Source of the DNA: Ruminococcus sp.
Lineage (GTDB): Bacteria > Bacillota > Clostridia > Oscillospirales > Ruminococcaceae
Length of the DNA: 52,928 bases
Assembly: GCA_030531185.1 (NCBI GenBank)
Contig: JAUNOG010000013.1
Coordinates: 1-52,928, forward strand
Direction: 5' to 3'
Both the position numbers and the translations under genes were made by a program. Positions 37,109 through 46,772 of the stretch are shown here, in pieces. Every line of letters begins with the position of its first letter. Positions within the stretch are counted from its first letter, which is position 1. Below the pieces are notes generated by a model. The model did no database searches. It saw nothing but the letters and a program-made list of their open reading frames with translations, and was not told where the DNA came from.

Positions 37109-38521
37109 TCAACGAATTCCGTTGTAAAGCTCGATGTACTGCTTTGCGGATTTTGCCCAGCTGAAATCCTGCTTGAATGCGTTGTTGACAAGTCTGCCCC
37201 AGCGCATTTTATCATCATAATAGCTCCTTGCTCTTACGCAGGCGTCAAGCATATCGTGAGCGTTGTAGGACTTGAAGGTAAATCCGTTTCCGCCTTCTGC
37301 TCCCGCATCGTGAATACTGTCGCGAAGTCCTCCTGTTTCTCTTACGATAGGGATAGTGCCGTATCTCAGAGCGATCATCTGTGCAAGTCCGCACGGCTCG
37401 CTTTGTGAGGGCATAAGGAACATATCCGCGCCCGCATAGATCTTTCTTGAAAGCTCGGGCACAAAGCCAAGTCTCAGACCTACTCTGTCGGGATAGCGGT
37501 AATGCATTTCGCTGAAGAAATCCTCGTAAATCTTTTCACCCGAACCCAGAATAGCAAATTTGTATCCCAGTCTGATAATATCCTCGAAAACGTACTTGAT
37601 AAGGTCAAGTCCCTTGTGAGATACAAACCGCGTTACTATACCGATAACAGGCTCCTTTCCTGTTGCCATACCCATTTCCAGAAGAAGAGCCCTCTTACAG
37701 ACAAGCTTTCCCGATTTATCCTCAAGACTGTAATTTCTTGCAATTACCTTGTCTGTCGCCGGATCGTAGATGTCCTGAGAAATGCCGTTTAAAATACCGC
37801 TGAGCTTGTACTGATGATTAACAAGCTCCCTGTCCATAGAATGAGAATACCATGGATCGAGTATCTCCCACGCATAGCTTGGAGAAACCGTCGTTACCCT
37901 GTCCGAGGTTTCAATTGCGGCTTTCATAAAGTTAACGTCTCCGTCGTAGGAAAGCAGATCGGTATGATAAAGCGGAATGCCCATAATATCGTTGATAAGC
38001 TCAAGACCGTACTGTCCCTGATACTGGATATTATGTATGGTAAACACCGTCTTTATATCCTCATAGCCCTGCTGATAGCGGTAGAAAATATCATAGTAAA
38101 CGGGAACGAGCGCAGTCTGCCAGTCGTTTGCATTAATAATATCAGGCTTGAAATCAATGTACCTCAGCAACTCCAGCACAGCGCGCGAGAAGAAAATAAA
38201 TCTTTCCGCGTCGTCGTAAAAGCCGTACAGCCCGTTTCTCTGGAAATAATACTCGTTGTCCAGCAGATAATAGGTAACGCCGTTTTCCACTCCTACAAAC
38301 ACGCCGCAGTACTGATTTCTCCACGCAACCGGAACGGTAAAATTCGTAAGATATGTAAGTCTGTCTTTAAGCTCCTGCCTGATACTGCCGTACATAGGGA
38401 TCACTACGCGGCAGTCGTGTCCCTCGGCATTTATCGCCGCAGGCAGGGAGCCCGCAACGTCCGCAAGTCCGCCCGAAGCGACATATGGCAAAGCCTCGCT
38501 CGCCGTATAAATTATATTCAT
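37109..38521 (-). CDS. glgA: Glycogen synthase (ADP-glucose)
   Basis: GlgA adds glucose from ADP-glucose to growing alpha-1,4 glucan. The 470-residue GT5 protein starts IIYTASEALPYVASGGLADVAGSLP; the usual KxGGL lysine is replaced by serine (ASGGL). The C-terminal half has the catalytic region GLRLGFVPELSRKIYAGADMFLMPS followed by EPCGLAQMIALRYGTIPIVRETGGL, with the Ex7E pattern. It is last in the glg cluster, separated from glgD by a terminator-like hairpin. Confidence 0.96.
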   Translation of the reverse strand: MNIIYTASEALPYVASGGLADVAGSLPAAINAEGHDCRVVIPMYGSIRQELKDRLTYLTNFTVPVAWRNQYCGVFVGVENGVTYYLLDNEYYFQRNGLYGFYDDAERFIFFSRAVLELLRYIDFKPDIINANDWQTALVPVYYDIFYRYQQGYEDIKTVFTIHNIQYQGQYGLELINDIMGIPLYHTDLLSYDGDVNFMKAAIETSDRVTTVSPSYAWEILDPWYSHSMDRELVNHQYKLSGILNGISQDIYDPATDKVIARNYSLEDKSGKLVCKRALLLEMGMATGKEPVIGIVTRFVSHKGLDLIKYVFEDIIRLGYKFAILGSGEKIYEDFFSEMHYRYPDRVGLRLGFVPELSRKIYAGADMFLMPSQSEPCGLAQMIALRYGTIPIVRETGGLRDSIHDAGAEGGNGFTFKSYNAHDMLDACVRARSYYDDKMRWGRLVNNAFKQDFSWAKSAKQYIELYNGIR

Positions 38522-38559
38522 ATCATAAACCTCCTTCTATTTATAAGATCCTGTTTTGA

Positions 38560-38602
38560 AATAAAAAGCACCGCATATACCGCTGAAACGGTAATATGCG
38601 GT
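38560..38602 (-). terminator. Hairpin between glgD and glgA
   Basis: Stem ACCGCATAT-ACCG pairing with CGGT-ATATGCGGT (38570-38582, 38589-38602; one bulged base), loop CTGAAA, followed on the minus strand by GCTTTTTATTT. It lies after the glgD stop and may partly terminate the glgC-glgD transcript before glgA, lowering glgA expression. Confidence 0.7.
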
Positions 38603-38613
38603 ACTGAAATAAA

Positions 38614-39741
38614 TTATACTGAAGCGCCCTTGCCGACATACATAGGATATGCAGGCGAACTTGTGAGAATATGATTTTCACATACTGTAACGTTCTTGTC
38701 CGTAATAATGTAGTTAAGCTGAGCGTTATCTCCGATAACCGTACCCTGCATAAGAATACAGTTCTTGACCTTTGCGCCCTTGCCGACCTTAACGCCTCTA
38801 AACAGAACGCAGTTTTCAACTTCGCCCTCGATAATACAGCCGTCCGCAACGAGCGAATTAGTAACCACGCTGTCAAGATCGTACTTAGCGGGAGCATTAT
38901 CGCTTACCTTAGTATAGATAGATCTCTTAGGCATAAATAGTTTTCTTGCCTTTTCAGGGTCAAGCAGCTCCATATTGGACTTGAAGTAGCTTTCGGGACT
39001 GTTGAGCTTGCTGAAATAACCGTCGTACTCATAGGTCTTGATAACAATTTCTCCGCACTTTTCCTGAAGAATATTCTTTTCAAAGCTTACAAGTCCTCTT
39101 GCGATGGAGTCTCTTATCATATCGGTAAGGAATTCCATAGACATAACGAACATATTAAGGCTTGTTGTGCAGGTTCCGCTGAGCTCAGGCTGAATAAGCA
39201 CAGAGGAAACTCTTCCGTCGCCGTCTACATTGAATACCGTCGAGGTCTTTATATCCTCAGAGGAGTAAACGCCTGTATGAACGACTGCTGTGATGTCCGC
39301 TCCGCTTTCAATGTGCTGAGCAACTATCGGCTTGTAGTCGATATTCGTTACAACGTCGCAGTCCGAAAGAACCACATATTTTGCTCTTGAATGCTTGATA
39401 AAGCTCATTGCTCCGTACAGAGCCTCAATTCTGCCTCTGTAAAGAGTGCTTTCAACATTGCCGAAAGGAGGCAGGATATAAAGACCGCCCTTCTTTCTTG
39501 CAAGGTCCCATTCTCTTGCCGATCCGAGATGATCCAGCAGAGACTGATAATTTGACTTGGTAATTACGCCGACTTCGCTGATACCGCTGTTGACCATATT
39601 TGAAAGCGGGAAGTCGATAAGGCGGTATCTTCCGCCGAACATAACAGAACCCATTGTCCTGTTCTTTGTCATATCGCCGAGAGTCGTGTCGTGCATATTA
39701 GCGAATACAAGACCCAGTACGTTACCCATATTTACATCCAT
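38614..39741 (-). CDS. glgD: Glucose-1-phosphate adenylyltransferase regulatory subunit GlgD
   Basis: GlgD is a paralog of GlgC found in Firmicutes; it associates with GlgC and alters its activity. The 375-residue protein keeps the nucleotidyltransferase fold (FGGRYRLIDFPLSNMVNSGI) and the C-terminal left-handed beta-helix hexapeptides. It lacks the N-terminal GGxGxRL loop: where GlgC has GGQGSRL, it reads FANMHDTTLGDMTKNR, so it is probably not catalytic alone. It follows glgC by 18 bases. Confidence 0.95.
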   Translation of the reverse strand: MDVNMGNVLGLVFANMHDTTLGDMTKNRTMGSVMFGGRYRLIDFPLSNMVNSGISEVGVITKSNYQSLLDHLGSAREWDLARKKGGLYILPPFGNVESTLYRGRIEALYGAMSFIKHSRAKYVVLSDCDVVTNIDYKPIVAQHIESGADITAVVHTGVYSSEDIKTSTVFNVDGDGRVSSVLIQPELSGTCTTSLNMFVMSMEFLTDMIRDSIARGLVSFEKNILQEKCGEIVIKTYEYDGYFSKLNSPESYFKSNMELLDPEKARKLFMPKRSIYTKVSDNAPAKYDLDSVVTNSLVADGCIIEGEVENCVLFRGVKVGKGAKVKNCILMQGTVIGDNAQLNYIITDKNVTVCENHILTSSPAYPMYVGKGASV

Positions 39742-39759
39742 AGTTTACTCGGTCCTTTC

Positions 39760-40962
39760 TTAAATATTTTCATAAATGATCGCCTTAGGAGCGACAACGC
39801 CCTCAGGTGATACTGTAAGATTGTTGCCGACTACCGCAACGCCCCATGAGTCCTTGTCCTCGATCGTTTCGGGTCTTGCGCCTATCTGAGCATTCTCGCC
39901 GATAACGGAATTCTCGCCTACGATAGCGTACTCGACCTTGGCGCCCTTCTTTACAACTGCGCCCGGCATAAGGATAGAGTCATAGATAACTGCGCCCTCC
40001 TCAACGGTCACGCCCTCGGAAAGCATTGAAAACTCGACCTGTCCGTCGATAACGCAGCCCTCCGTAACCATAGAGTTCTGTATCTGAGCGTTCTTTCCTA
40101 TGCTCTGCGGAGGAAGAACAGGGTTTCTTGAATAGATCTTCCATGACGCGTCATAAAGGTCTATCGGGATATTAGGATTGATAAGATCCATATTAGCCTC
40201 CCACAGGGAGTCGATAGTTCCTACGTCCTTCCAGTAACCGTCAAAACGGTAAGCAACAAGCTTTTCGCCCGCCTCTCTCATATCGGGAATGATATTCTTA
40301 CCGAAGTCCTTGCTTGCCTCCTTATCCTCCTCATTGGCGATAAGGTATGCTCTGAGCTTTTGCCATGTGAATATGTAGATACCCATTGAAGCAAGGGTTG
40401 AACGCGGGTTCTTGGGCTTTTCCTCAAAGTCGATGATGTTATCGTCCTCGTCGGTAATCATAATACCGAAACGTGAAGCCTCCTCCTTAGGCACGTCAAG
40501 AACGGCGATAGTAGCGTCGGCGTTCTTAGCCTTGTGGTAAGCCAGCATTTTGTTGTAGTCCATTTTATAGATATGGTCGCCCGAAAGTACGACAACGTAC
40601 TCAGGGTCATATCTGTCCACGAACGCAATATTCTGATAGATAGCGTTTGCAGTACCCGAGTACCAGTCCGCGCCTGAAGCAGTCTGATACGGAGGAAGCA
40701 CATGAACGCCTCCGTGAATTCTGTCAAGGTCCCAAGGCTGACCGTTACCGATGTACTCGTTAAGCACCAGCGGCTGATACTGGGTCAGCACGCCTACCGT
40801 ATCAATACCCGAATTAATACAGTTTGACAGAGGGAAATCGATAATTCGATACTTGGCGCCGAAAGGCACCGCAGGCTTTGCAACGTCCTGCGTCAGAGCG
40901 TAGAGACGGCTTCCCTGTCCGCCTGCGAGGAGCATTGCAACACATTCTTTCTTGTTGAACAT
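39760..40962 (-). CDS. glgC: Glucose-1-phosphate adenylyltransferase
   Basis: GlgC makes ADP-glucose from glucose-1-phosphate and ATP, the committing step of glycogen synthesis. The 400-residue protein has [16 protein letters not shown] (residues 9-24), [35 protein letters not shown] (metal-binding aspartate) and FEEKP. It ends with beta-helix repeats ([14 protein letters not shown]). It lies 41 bases after glgB and 18 before glgD, so it is cotranscribed with them. Confidence 0.98.
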   Translation of the reverse strand: MFNKKECVAMLLAGGQGSRLYALTQDVAKPAVPFGAKYRIIDFPLSNCINSGIDTVGVLTQYQPLVLNEYIGNGQPWDLDRIHGGVHVLPPYQTASGADWYSGTANAIYQNIAFVDRYDPEYVVVLSGDHIYKMDYNKMLAYHKAKNADATIAVLDVPKEEASRFGIMITDEDDNIIDFEEKPKNPRSTLASMGIYIFTWQKLRAYLIANEEDKEASKDFGKNIIPDMREAGEKLVAYRFDGYWKDVGTIDSLWEANMDLINPNIPIDLYDASWKIYSRNPVLPPQSIGKNAQIQNSMVTEGCVIDGQVEFSMLSEGVTVEEGAVIYDSILMPGAVVKKGAKVEYAIVGENSVIGENAQIGARPETIEDKDSWGVAVVGNNLTVSPEGVVAPKAIIYENI

Positions 40963-41003
40963 AATAATTCACCCACCAATATTAAAATTTTGATTTGTCA
41001 CTT

Positions 41004-43067
41004 TTATTTTTCAGCCTTATCGGCTGTGGACTTTTTGGTCGTTTTTGCCGCCTTTTTAACGGCTGCTTTCTTCGCAGCAGGCTTTGCGGCTGTTTTACCG
41101 CTTTCCTCGGTCTTAACGGTCTTTTTCTTCTTTGCGGGAGCTTTCTTAACGGTAAAGTACATTACCGAGAATGCGGGAATATCCACACAGACAGAATTTT
41201 CAAAGCCGTGCATAGGCACATCTGTTGATTTTACCGTACCGTTCGTGCAAGGCGAGCCGTCCTTGGACGATGAGTTGAACACCTCGGTATACTTGCCCTC
41301 GTAAGGAACGCCGAAACAGTAAGACTTTCTTTCAACGGGAACAAAGTTGCACACAACTATTATCTCGTTGCCGCTTAAATCAAATCTTCTGAATATAATG
41401 ATACTCTGCTTGAAATCGTCGTTCGCTATCCAGCTGAAGCCGCCCCAGTCGAAATCTCTCTCCCAGAACTGAGGGTGATCGAGATAGAACTTATTGAGGT
41501 TCTTGGAGAATTCAAGGTAATTCCTGTGATTTTCATACTCGTCAACAAGAAACCACTCAAGACCGTTCTCATAGTCCCACTCTCTGAACTGCGCAAACTC
41601 CGTGCCCATAAACATCAGCTTTTTGCCGGGATGAGCCATCATATATGCGGTGAAAAGCTTGCACTGCTCGAATTTCTTGTCAACGTCTCCGCCGAACATC
41701 TTGTTGACCAGAGACGCTTTGCCGTGAACTACCTCGTCGTGCGAGATAGGAAGAATATAATTCTCCGAGAACGCATAGAAGAACGAGAACGTAAGCATAT
41801 CGTGGTGGAAAGCCCTGTCGATCGGGTCGTATGCCATATATTTGAGCATATCGTTCATCCAGCCCATATTCCACTTGAAGTTAAAGCCCAGACCGCCGTC
41901 GGACGCAGGCTTTGTGACCAGCGGCCATGCCGTGGACTCCTCGGCGATCATAAGAGTATTCGGATTTCTTGCGAACACAGCAGTATTAAGCTCTCTGAAG
42001 AATTCCACAGCCTCTAAATTTTCGTGTCCGCCGAACTTGTTGGGCGTCCATTCGCCGTCTCTTCTGTCGTAGTCCAGATAAAGCATAGACGCAACGGCGT
42101 CAACTCTCAATCCGTCGATATGATACTTTTCTATCCAGTAAAGAGCGTTCGAAATGAGGAAGGATTTTACCTCTCCCCTGCCGTAGTCAAACACTCTTGT
42201 GCCCCACGCATTGTGATCTCTCTTTTTAGGATCGGCATATTCGTAAGACGCTCCGCCGTCGAATTCAAACAGACCTGCTGCGTCCCTTGGGAAATGCGCC
42301 GGTACCCAGTCGAGAATTACCGAAATTCCGGCTTGGTGGAAAAGGTCTATCATCTTCATAAAATCGTGCGGCGTACCGAAACGGGAGGTAGGCGCATAAT
42401 ATCCTATGCCCTGATATCCCCACGAACCGTCAAACGGAAATTCCGCCAGCGGCATAAACTCTATATGCGTGTAGTGCAATTCCTTTAAATAAGGAATTAT
42501 CATCTCTGCAAAGCGGATATACGAATAATACTTTCCGTCGTCACAGCTTTTCCATGAATTGAGATGAACCTCGTATATATTCATAGGACAGTTGTAAACG
42601 TCCTTGGTCTTTCTTTCCTCCTGCCACTTTCCGTCGCCCCATTGGTAGCCGTCGATGTCAAACACCTTTGAACCCGTTTCGGGATTGACCTCCATATGCG
42701 TGCCGTAAGGATCGGCCTTGAAATGCTTTTTACCGTCACAGCCGTCAACGCAGTACTTGTAAGTATCAAAAGTATCAAGACCCGTGATAAACGTTTCCCA
42801 TGTCTGACCGTCGCCCAGCCGCGTCATAGGATTTGCACTTTCGTTCCAGCCGTTAAAATCGCCCACGACCGAAACAGCCTTTGCGTTCGCCGCCCATACT
42901 CTGAAATACAGACCCGAAACGCCGTCCTTTTCGCCCTTATGACAGCCCATAAATCTATAGGTCTCATAGTTGGTGCCGTTATGGAAAAGATACAGCGGAA
43001 CCTCATACTCCTTAGGGAGGGAAACCTCCTGAATCTGATTATCATTATTAGGGGTATTTTCTGCCAT
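41004..43067 (-). CDS. glgB: 1,4-alpha-glucan branching enzyme with lysine-rich tail
   Basis: GlgB introduces alpha-1,6 branches in glycogen. Order in 687 residues: short acidic N-terminus, CBM48 (about 40-130, FRVWAANAKAVSVVGDFNGW), GH13 catalytic barrel with nucleophile in GLRVDAVASM, acid in MIAEES and aspartate in PISHDEVVHGK, then a C-terminal beta domain. A 48-residue tail (about 640-687) follows with 18 lysines and 12 alanines, histone H1-like, which is not usual for GlgB. I use the ATG at 43067, ten bases after AAGGAGG; a TTG nine bases upstream touches that site. First gene of the glg cluster. Confidence 0.97.
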   Translation of the reverse strand: MAENTPNNDNQIQEVSLPKEYEVPLYLFHNGTNYETYRFMGCHKGEKDGVSGLYFRVWAANAKAVSVVGDFNGWNESANPMTRLGDGQTWETFITGLDTFDTYKYCVDGCDGKKHFKADPYGTHMEVNPETGSKVFDIDGYQWGDGKWQEERKTKDVYNCPMNIYEVHLNSWKSCDDGKYYSYIRFAEMIIPYLKELHYTHIEFMPLAEFPFDGSWGYQGIGYYAPTSRFGTPHDFMKMIDLFHQAGISVILDWVPAHFPRDAAGLFEFDGGASYEYADPKKRDHNAWGTRVFDYGRGEVKSFLISNALYWIEKYHIDGLRVDAVASMLYLDYDRRDGEWTPNKFGGHENLEAVEFFRELNTAVFARNPNTLMIAEESTAWPLVTKPASDGGLGFNFKWNMGWMNDMLKYMAYDPIDRAFHHDMLTFSFFYAFSENYILPISHDEVVHGKASLVNKMFGGDVDKKFEQCKLFTAYMMAHPGKKLMFMGTEFAQFREWDYENGLEWFLVDEYENHRNYLEFSKNLNKFYLDHPQFWERDFDWGGFSWIANDDFKQSIIIFRRFDLSGNEIIVVCNFVPVERKSYCFGVPYEGKYTEVFNSSSKDGSPCTNGTVKSTDVPMHGFENSVCVDIPAFSVMYFTVKKAPAKKKKTVKTEESGKTAAKPAAKKAAVKKAAKTTKKSTADKAEK

Positions 43068-43138
43068 TAATAGCAAGCCTCCTTTTATACAAGCGGTATT
43101 TCCCTGAAATGGAAACAGCCGCCTTTTTTCATACTTAT

Positions 43139-43167
43139 ATTTTAACCTTTTTTAAACAATTTTTCAA
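43139..43167 (-). promoter_or_regulatory. glgB: Sigma-A promoter of the glg cluster
   Basis: Minus-strand TTGAAA (43162-43167), 17-base spacer, TAAAAT (43139-43144), about 70 bases before glgB. The rest of 43068-43273 is AT-rich, with a weak hairpin (CAACAAAA / TTTTGTTG) near 43227-43245, possibly the spoIIE terminator; no other gene is visible there. Confidence 0.75.
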
Positions 43168-43273
43168 GTGCCTTAGCAATTATTTTCAGTTTCCTACATA
43201 ATTCAACCGCGTTTTTTGTGCAGTAGCAACAAAAACATTTTGTTGTTTCAGCAAAACTTATTAATCTTAAACG

Positions 43274-45574
43274 TTATCTGAGATTATTGAGACTTATTTT
43301 CACAGCAATAATAGTCAAATCGTCCGCATTAATATCCTGCCGTTTATCCATAGCAAGCTTGCCCATAAGTCTTACAATGTCCTCAAGGGGTTCCTCTGCA
43401 TTGTCGGCGGCAAGCTGCGCAAGCTCGTCTGCGGTATCGTCGTCCGCGCCGTCCGAGGTCATTACTATTATGTCCCCGTCGAAAAGCTTCAGCTCCGTCA
43501 TATCTGGCACGCAGTCAGAAAGTATTCCCGCAGGAAAAGCCTGTCCCCCGAAAGCCGTCACACAGCCGTCTCGGCACAGTCTGCTCCTAACTGCACCCGA
43601 TTTCAGCACGCTTGCCGAGCCTCCGCTCAGATCGATCTTCATCAGATCCATAGTCGCAAAAGACTCCTCCCAGCCCTTGACCCTGAGCATAGAGTTTATG
43701 AGCCGATGCGCGGTAGTCATCGACAGTCCCGAACAGATAAGCTTTGAAGCGAGACTTACGGTGAACACCGAATCCAGTCTCGCACGCTTGCCCGTACCCA
43801 TACCGTCGGAAAGCAGGATATATTTCTCGTTGCCGTTAAGATCGAATATCTCAAAGTTGTCCCCCGAGTATTCTCCTCCCGCAGAAGCGGTAAAGCTGGC
43901 GGTCTGAGCCTGATACGCAGGTATCTCAGCAAAGGAAATTCTTGTTATCCCCTGCTCGGCGCAGACGTTAGGCAGAGCCATATCGCAGTCCAATACAGCG
44001 GATACCTCCGCAGTGATCTTCACAATATCTCCGTGAAAATCTGAGCCCACAAAAACGTCCGCGCGGCGGCAAAGACTTTCATCAACGTAAACGCACGCTT
44101 TAGCTCCCATACAGCCCTTGCTGCGGAAATAGTCCCTGATATGAGCCGAAAGATTTGCGTCAATACTTCTCACCTGCGAAGAGCGAAAAGACAGATCATT
44201 CAGGATATCCTCCATTGAAGAAAGCTGTTCGGTAAGCAGCTCGCGCATCTCACGCATTCTGATATTCTCCGCTTTTTCCTCAACGAGCCTTGAGCTGAAC
44301 TCGCAGAAAGCCCTGCTAACAAGCGCAGGCTTCGTACAGCATTTAAGCAGTCCCGCGACCTCGTTTTCGGTCACTCCTCTGCCCGACGCAGACAGACTTT
44401 CAAGTCTGTTCAGAGCGATATGCGTACCGCTGTTTTTCTCATAACAGAGCTGTCTGAACGCACAGTCTCCGCATATACACCTTTTAACGTCCTCTGCTAC
44501 GGAATGCGCGGCGGTTTTCTTGTCCATAGCCGCTGTGACCATAGAAAGCTGATGACGTATCCCGCCCAAGGTCTCGCCTGCGAACGCAAGCCGAGATGAA
44601 GTCGTCTGCCCCACAATGTCAAGAGCAGATTTAAAGCCCGAGACTTTTTTTCCGAGACGTTTTACCGCAGGCACAGGAACTATTATAAACAGCATAGAAC
44701 CCACCGCAAGATCCGCGAACATTTTATATGTATCAGCATTGACCCCGACGGCGACAAGACTTATCAGAGATATTACCAGAAAGATCAGCACTGTTACCAG
44801 CATTCCCAGCGGAACAAACGCTCCGCACACAAGCCCAGAAGTGGCAAGCAGAAGAGTGTTTCTCGCAAGATCGGGCTCGCATATAAGCACGCCGCAGGTG
44901 GTCAATCCTCCGATAACAGCTCCGCCGAAATTACGGTACTTCCGCACCGCCTGTAAAAGAGCGAATACTCCCACGATCCTGCCCAGATTAAGAGAAAACG
45001 CCGATAACGACGACAGCGAGCATATCGCCATTATATAGATAATTCCCGCAAATATGCCGTTCATTCCTGTAAGGTCATAAACGCCCTTTCTGCTTCGGCT
45101 TACGGCAATAGATCTCGCAATAAACACCACGCACCCGCACAGCAGAGAGTTTATCATTCTCATTGACGTTATGTAAAAATCCGAGGTCACCGCAACGGAC
45201 ATCACGCTGCTGAAAAGCATAAGCGTTCCCGCAGTCACCAGAGACATATAAACAGGCTCGTTCCTATACTCGCCCAGAGGATTTATCCCCCGCACGGCGG
45301 CAATGACCAGTATGGAGCACAGCTGTACTATCGAACCCTCAAAGTTTCCTCTGAGAATGAACGCTCCCAGCGCGCCCAAAAAAGACGGAATAACATACTC
45401 CCCCGACAGCGCCGCGACCGCCACGCACATATATGAGGGAAATCCCAAAATTTTACTTAATCCCGCGGCAAAGGACGTTACAAACGCCACGACCGCCAAT
45501 ACCCATTTTTTCTCCGATCTTCCCGCCGCAGACGAGCCTAACGCCGCGCGGGACATTTTTTTCACTTTTTCCAT
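43274..45574 (-). CDS. spoIIE: Stage II sporulation protein E, PP2C phosphatase
   Basis: SpoIIE dephosphorylates SpoIIAA to activate sigma-F in the forespore and acts at the polar septum. The 766-residue protein has an N-terminal membrane region of about ten helices (residues 25-310), a central segment with a conserved cysteine group (CICGDCAFRQLC), and a C-terminal PP2C domain (about 555-766) with LLSDGMGTGKRA, MTSDGADDD and ADDLTIIAVKI, the metal-binding aspartates. It is single-copy and transcribed alone, and is direct evidence for a sporulation pathway. Confidence 0.96.
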   Translation of the reverse strand: MEKVKKMSRAALGSSAAGRSEKKWVLAVVAFVTSFAAGLSKILGFPSYMCVAVAALSGEYVIPSFLGALGAFILRGNFEGSIVQLCSILVIAAVRGINPLGEYRNEPVYMSLVTAGTLMLFSSVMSVAVTSDFYITSMRMINSLLCGCVVFIARSIAVSRSRKGVYDLTGMNGIFAGIIYIMAICSLSSLSAFSLNLGRIVGVFALLQAVRKYRNFGGAVIGGLTTCGVLICEPDLARNTLLLATSGLVCGAFVPLGMLVTVLIFLVISLISLVAVGVNADTYKMFADLAVGSMLFIIVPVPAVKRLGKKVSGFKSALDIVGQTTSSRLAFAGETLGGIRHQLSMVTAAMDKKTAAHSVAEDVKRCICGDCAFRQLCYEKNSGTHIALNRLESLSASGRGVTENEVAGLLKCCTKPALVSRAFCEFSSRLVEEKAENIRMREMRELLTEQLSSMEDILNDLSFRSSQVRSIDANLSAHIRDYFRSKGCMGAKACVYVDESLCRRADVFVGSDFHGDIVKITAEVSAVLDCDMALPNVCAEQGITRISFAEIPAYQAQTASFTASAGGEYSGDNFEIFDLNGNEKYILLSDGMGTGKRARLDSVFTVSLASKLICSGLSMTTAHRLINSMLRVKGWEESFATMDLMKIDLSGGSASVLKSGAVRSRLCRDGCVTAFGGQAFPAGILSDCVPDMTELKLFDGDIIVMTSDGADDDTADELAQLAADNAEEPLEDIVRLMGKLAMDKRQDINADDLTIIAVKISLNNLR

Positions 45575-45622
45575 TTGTAATCACCACGTCCTCAATATTA
45601 AAATTCAAGTGATTACATTCTA

Positions 45623-45646
45623 ACATTTTCACAGAGTGAAAAATGT
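45623..45646. repeat. Inverted repeat upstream of spoIIE
   Basis: ACATTTTCAC, a three-base loop, then GTGAAAAATGT (one-base bulge), about 50 bases before spoIIE and 70 after ksgA. It has no following T run, so it is either a poor ksgA terminator or an operator in the spoIIE promoter region. Confidence 0.5.
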
Positions 45647-45716
45647 CATTTCAGAGAAAAATTATCGTTTATTTGCGCCGTATCAGTTTGAATTCGTCCA
45701 TTTATTTGTACTGCTA

Positions 45717-46583
45717 TCAGCAGTCGGCAAGCTTTTTCAGATTTTCCGAAAAAGCGATAAATTCCGACATCGAAAGCTTTTCGGGACGCACGTTCGGGTC
45801 AAGTCCGCTTTGCTCTATCGCTTTTACAACAGTTTGCTTATCTATCTTCATAGCGGAGGACACAGAGTTCGCAAGGGTCTTTCTGCGCTGAGAAAACGCT
45901 CCTCTTGCAGTCCTGAAAAAAAACTTTTCGTCCGTCACGCCCTCGGGAGTTTGTTTGTTTATGTCAAATCTTACCACACAGCTGTCCACATTCGGAGAGG
46001 GCATAAAGCTTCCCCTTGACACATTGAAAAGTATCTTAGGAGTGGAAAAATAATTTATAGCCACGGTAACGGCTCCCATATCTCTTGTGCCCATTCCTGC
46101 GCAGAGCCGAACGCCCGCCTCCTTCTGTACCATTACGGTAACGGACTTTATCGGCAGCCTTTCCTCCAGCAGCATCATTAAAATCGGCGAGGTAATATAA
46201 TACGGCAGATTGGCGCAGACGGCAACCTCCATACCCCGAAATTCCTCCTCTATGAGCCTGTGCAGGTCGACCTCCATAACGTCGGCGTTTATGACCTTGA
46301 CGTTATCGTACTCCGCCAGAGTTTCCTCCAGCACAGGCAGAAGCCTGCCGTCGATCTCTATAGCAACTACCTTATCTGCGCGTTTTGCAAGCTCGTTTGT
46401 AAGAACTCCGATGCCCGTGCCGATCTCGATTATTCCAAAGCCTTTTTTGGCGTTTCCCATTTCTGCTATCTTCGGGCACACCGAGGGATTTATAAGAAAG
46501 TTCTGTCCCAGAGCCTTTGAAAATGTAAAATTATGCCTTTCAAGTATATCCTTTATCACACCGATATTTGATAAATTTTCCAT
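45717..46583 (-). CDS. rsmA: 16S rRNA dimethyladenosine transferase (KsgA/RsmA)
   Basis: KsgA dimethylates A1518 and A1519 in helix 45 of 16S rRNA as a late 30S checkpoint. The 288-residue protein has the family start FTFSKALGQNFLINPSV, SAM motif IEIGTGIGVLTNELA (about residue 52), and the catalytic NLPYYI motif (about 125). The RGSFMPSPNVDS segment and a helical C-terminus follow. A consensus promoter lies just upstream, so it is probably a separate unit. Confidence 0.98.
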   Translation of the reverse strand: MENLSNIGVIKDILERHNFTFSKALGQNFLINPSVCPKIAEMGNAKKGFGIIEIGTGIGVLTNELAKRADKVVAIEIDGRLLPVLEETLAEYDNVKVINADVMEVDLHRLIEEEFRGMEVAVCANLPYYITSPILMMLLEERLPIKSVTVMVQKEAGVRLCAGMGTRDMGAVTVAINYFSTPKILFNVSRGSFMPSPNVDSCVVRFDINKQTPEGVTDEKFFFRTARGAFSQRRKTLANSVSSAMKIDKQTVVKAIEQSGLDPNVRPEKLSMSEFIAFSENLKKLADC

Positions 46584-46630
46584 ATTGTCCGCACCTCGTT
46601 AATTGCACGCTGAAAATAACACGTAAAACA

Positions 46631-46659
46631 ATTTTAACATTTAACTGCATTTTTGTCAA
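46631..46659 (-). promoter_or_regulatory. rsmA: Sigma-A promoter of rsmA
   Basis: Minus-strand TTGACA (46654-46659), 17-base spacer, TAAAAT (46631-46636), about 50 bases before the rsmA ATG. Confidence 0.85.
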
Positions 46660-46727
46660 CCGAAAAAAAGAGGAAAATTACCGGAGAATAAAAGACCGCT
46701 AACTGCGAACCATAATAACACGGGACG

Positions 46728-46741
46728 TTTTCCCGGGAAAA
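46728..46741. repeat. Perfect 14-base palindrome TTTTCCCGGGAAAA
   Basis: Dyad-symmetric site 31 bases before the small conserved ORF at 46773 and in the divergent region with rsmA. It could be an operator. It has no T run, so it is not an obvious terminator. Confidence 0.55.
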
Positions 46742-46772
46742 TTTAAAAATGATTTTAAGGAGGCTTTATTTT

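Noticed and set aside
37814-38674. Plus-strand 286-codon frame across glgA
   Set aside because: Antisense to conserved GlgA sequence, no ribosome site and no family pattern.
44616-45038. Plus-strand frame inside spoIIE
   Set aside because: Shadow of the hydrophobic SpoIIE membrane region; no supporting signals.
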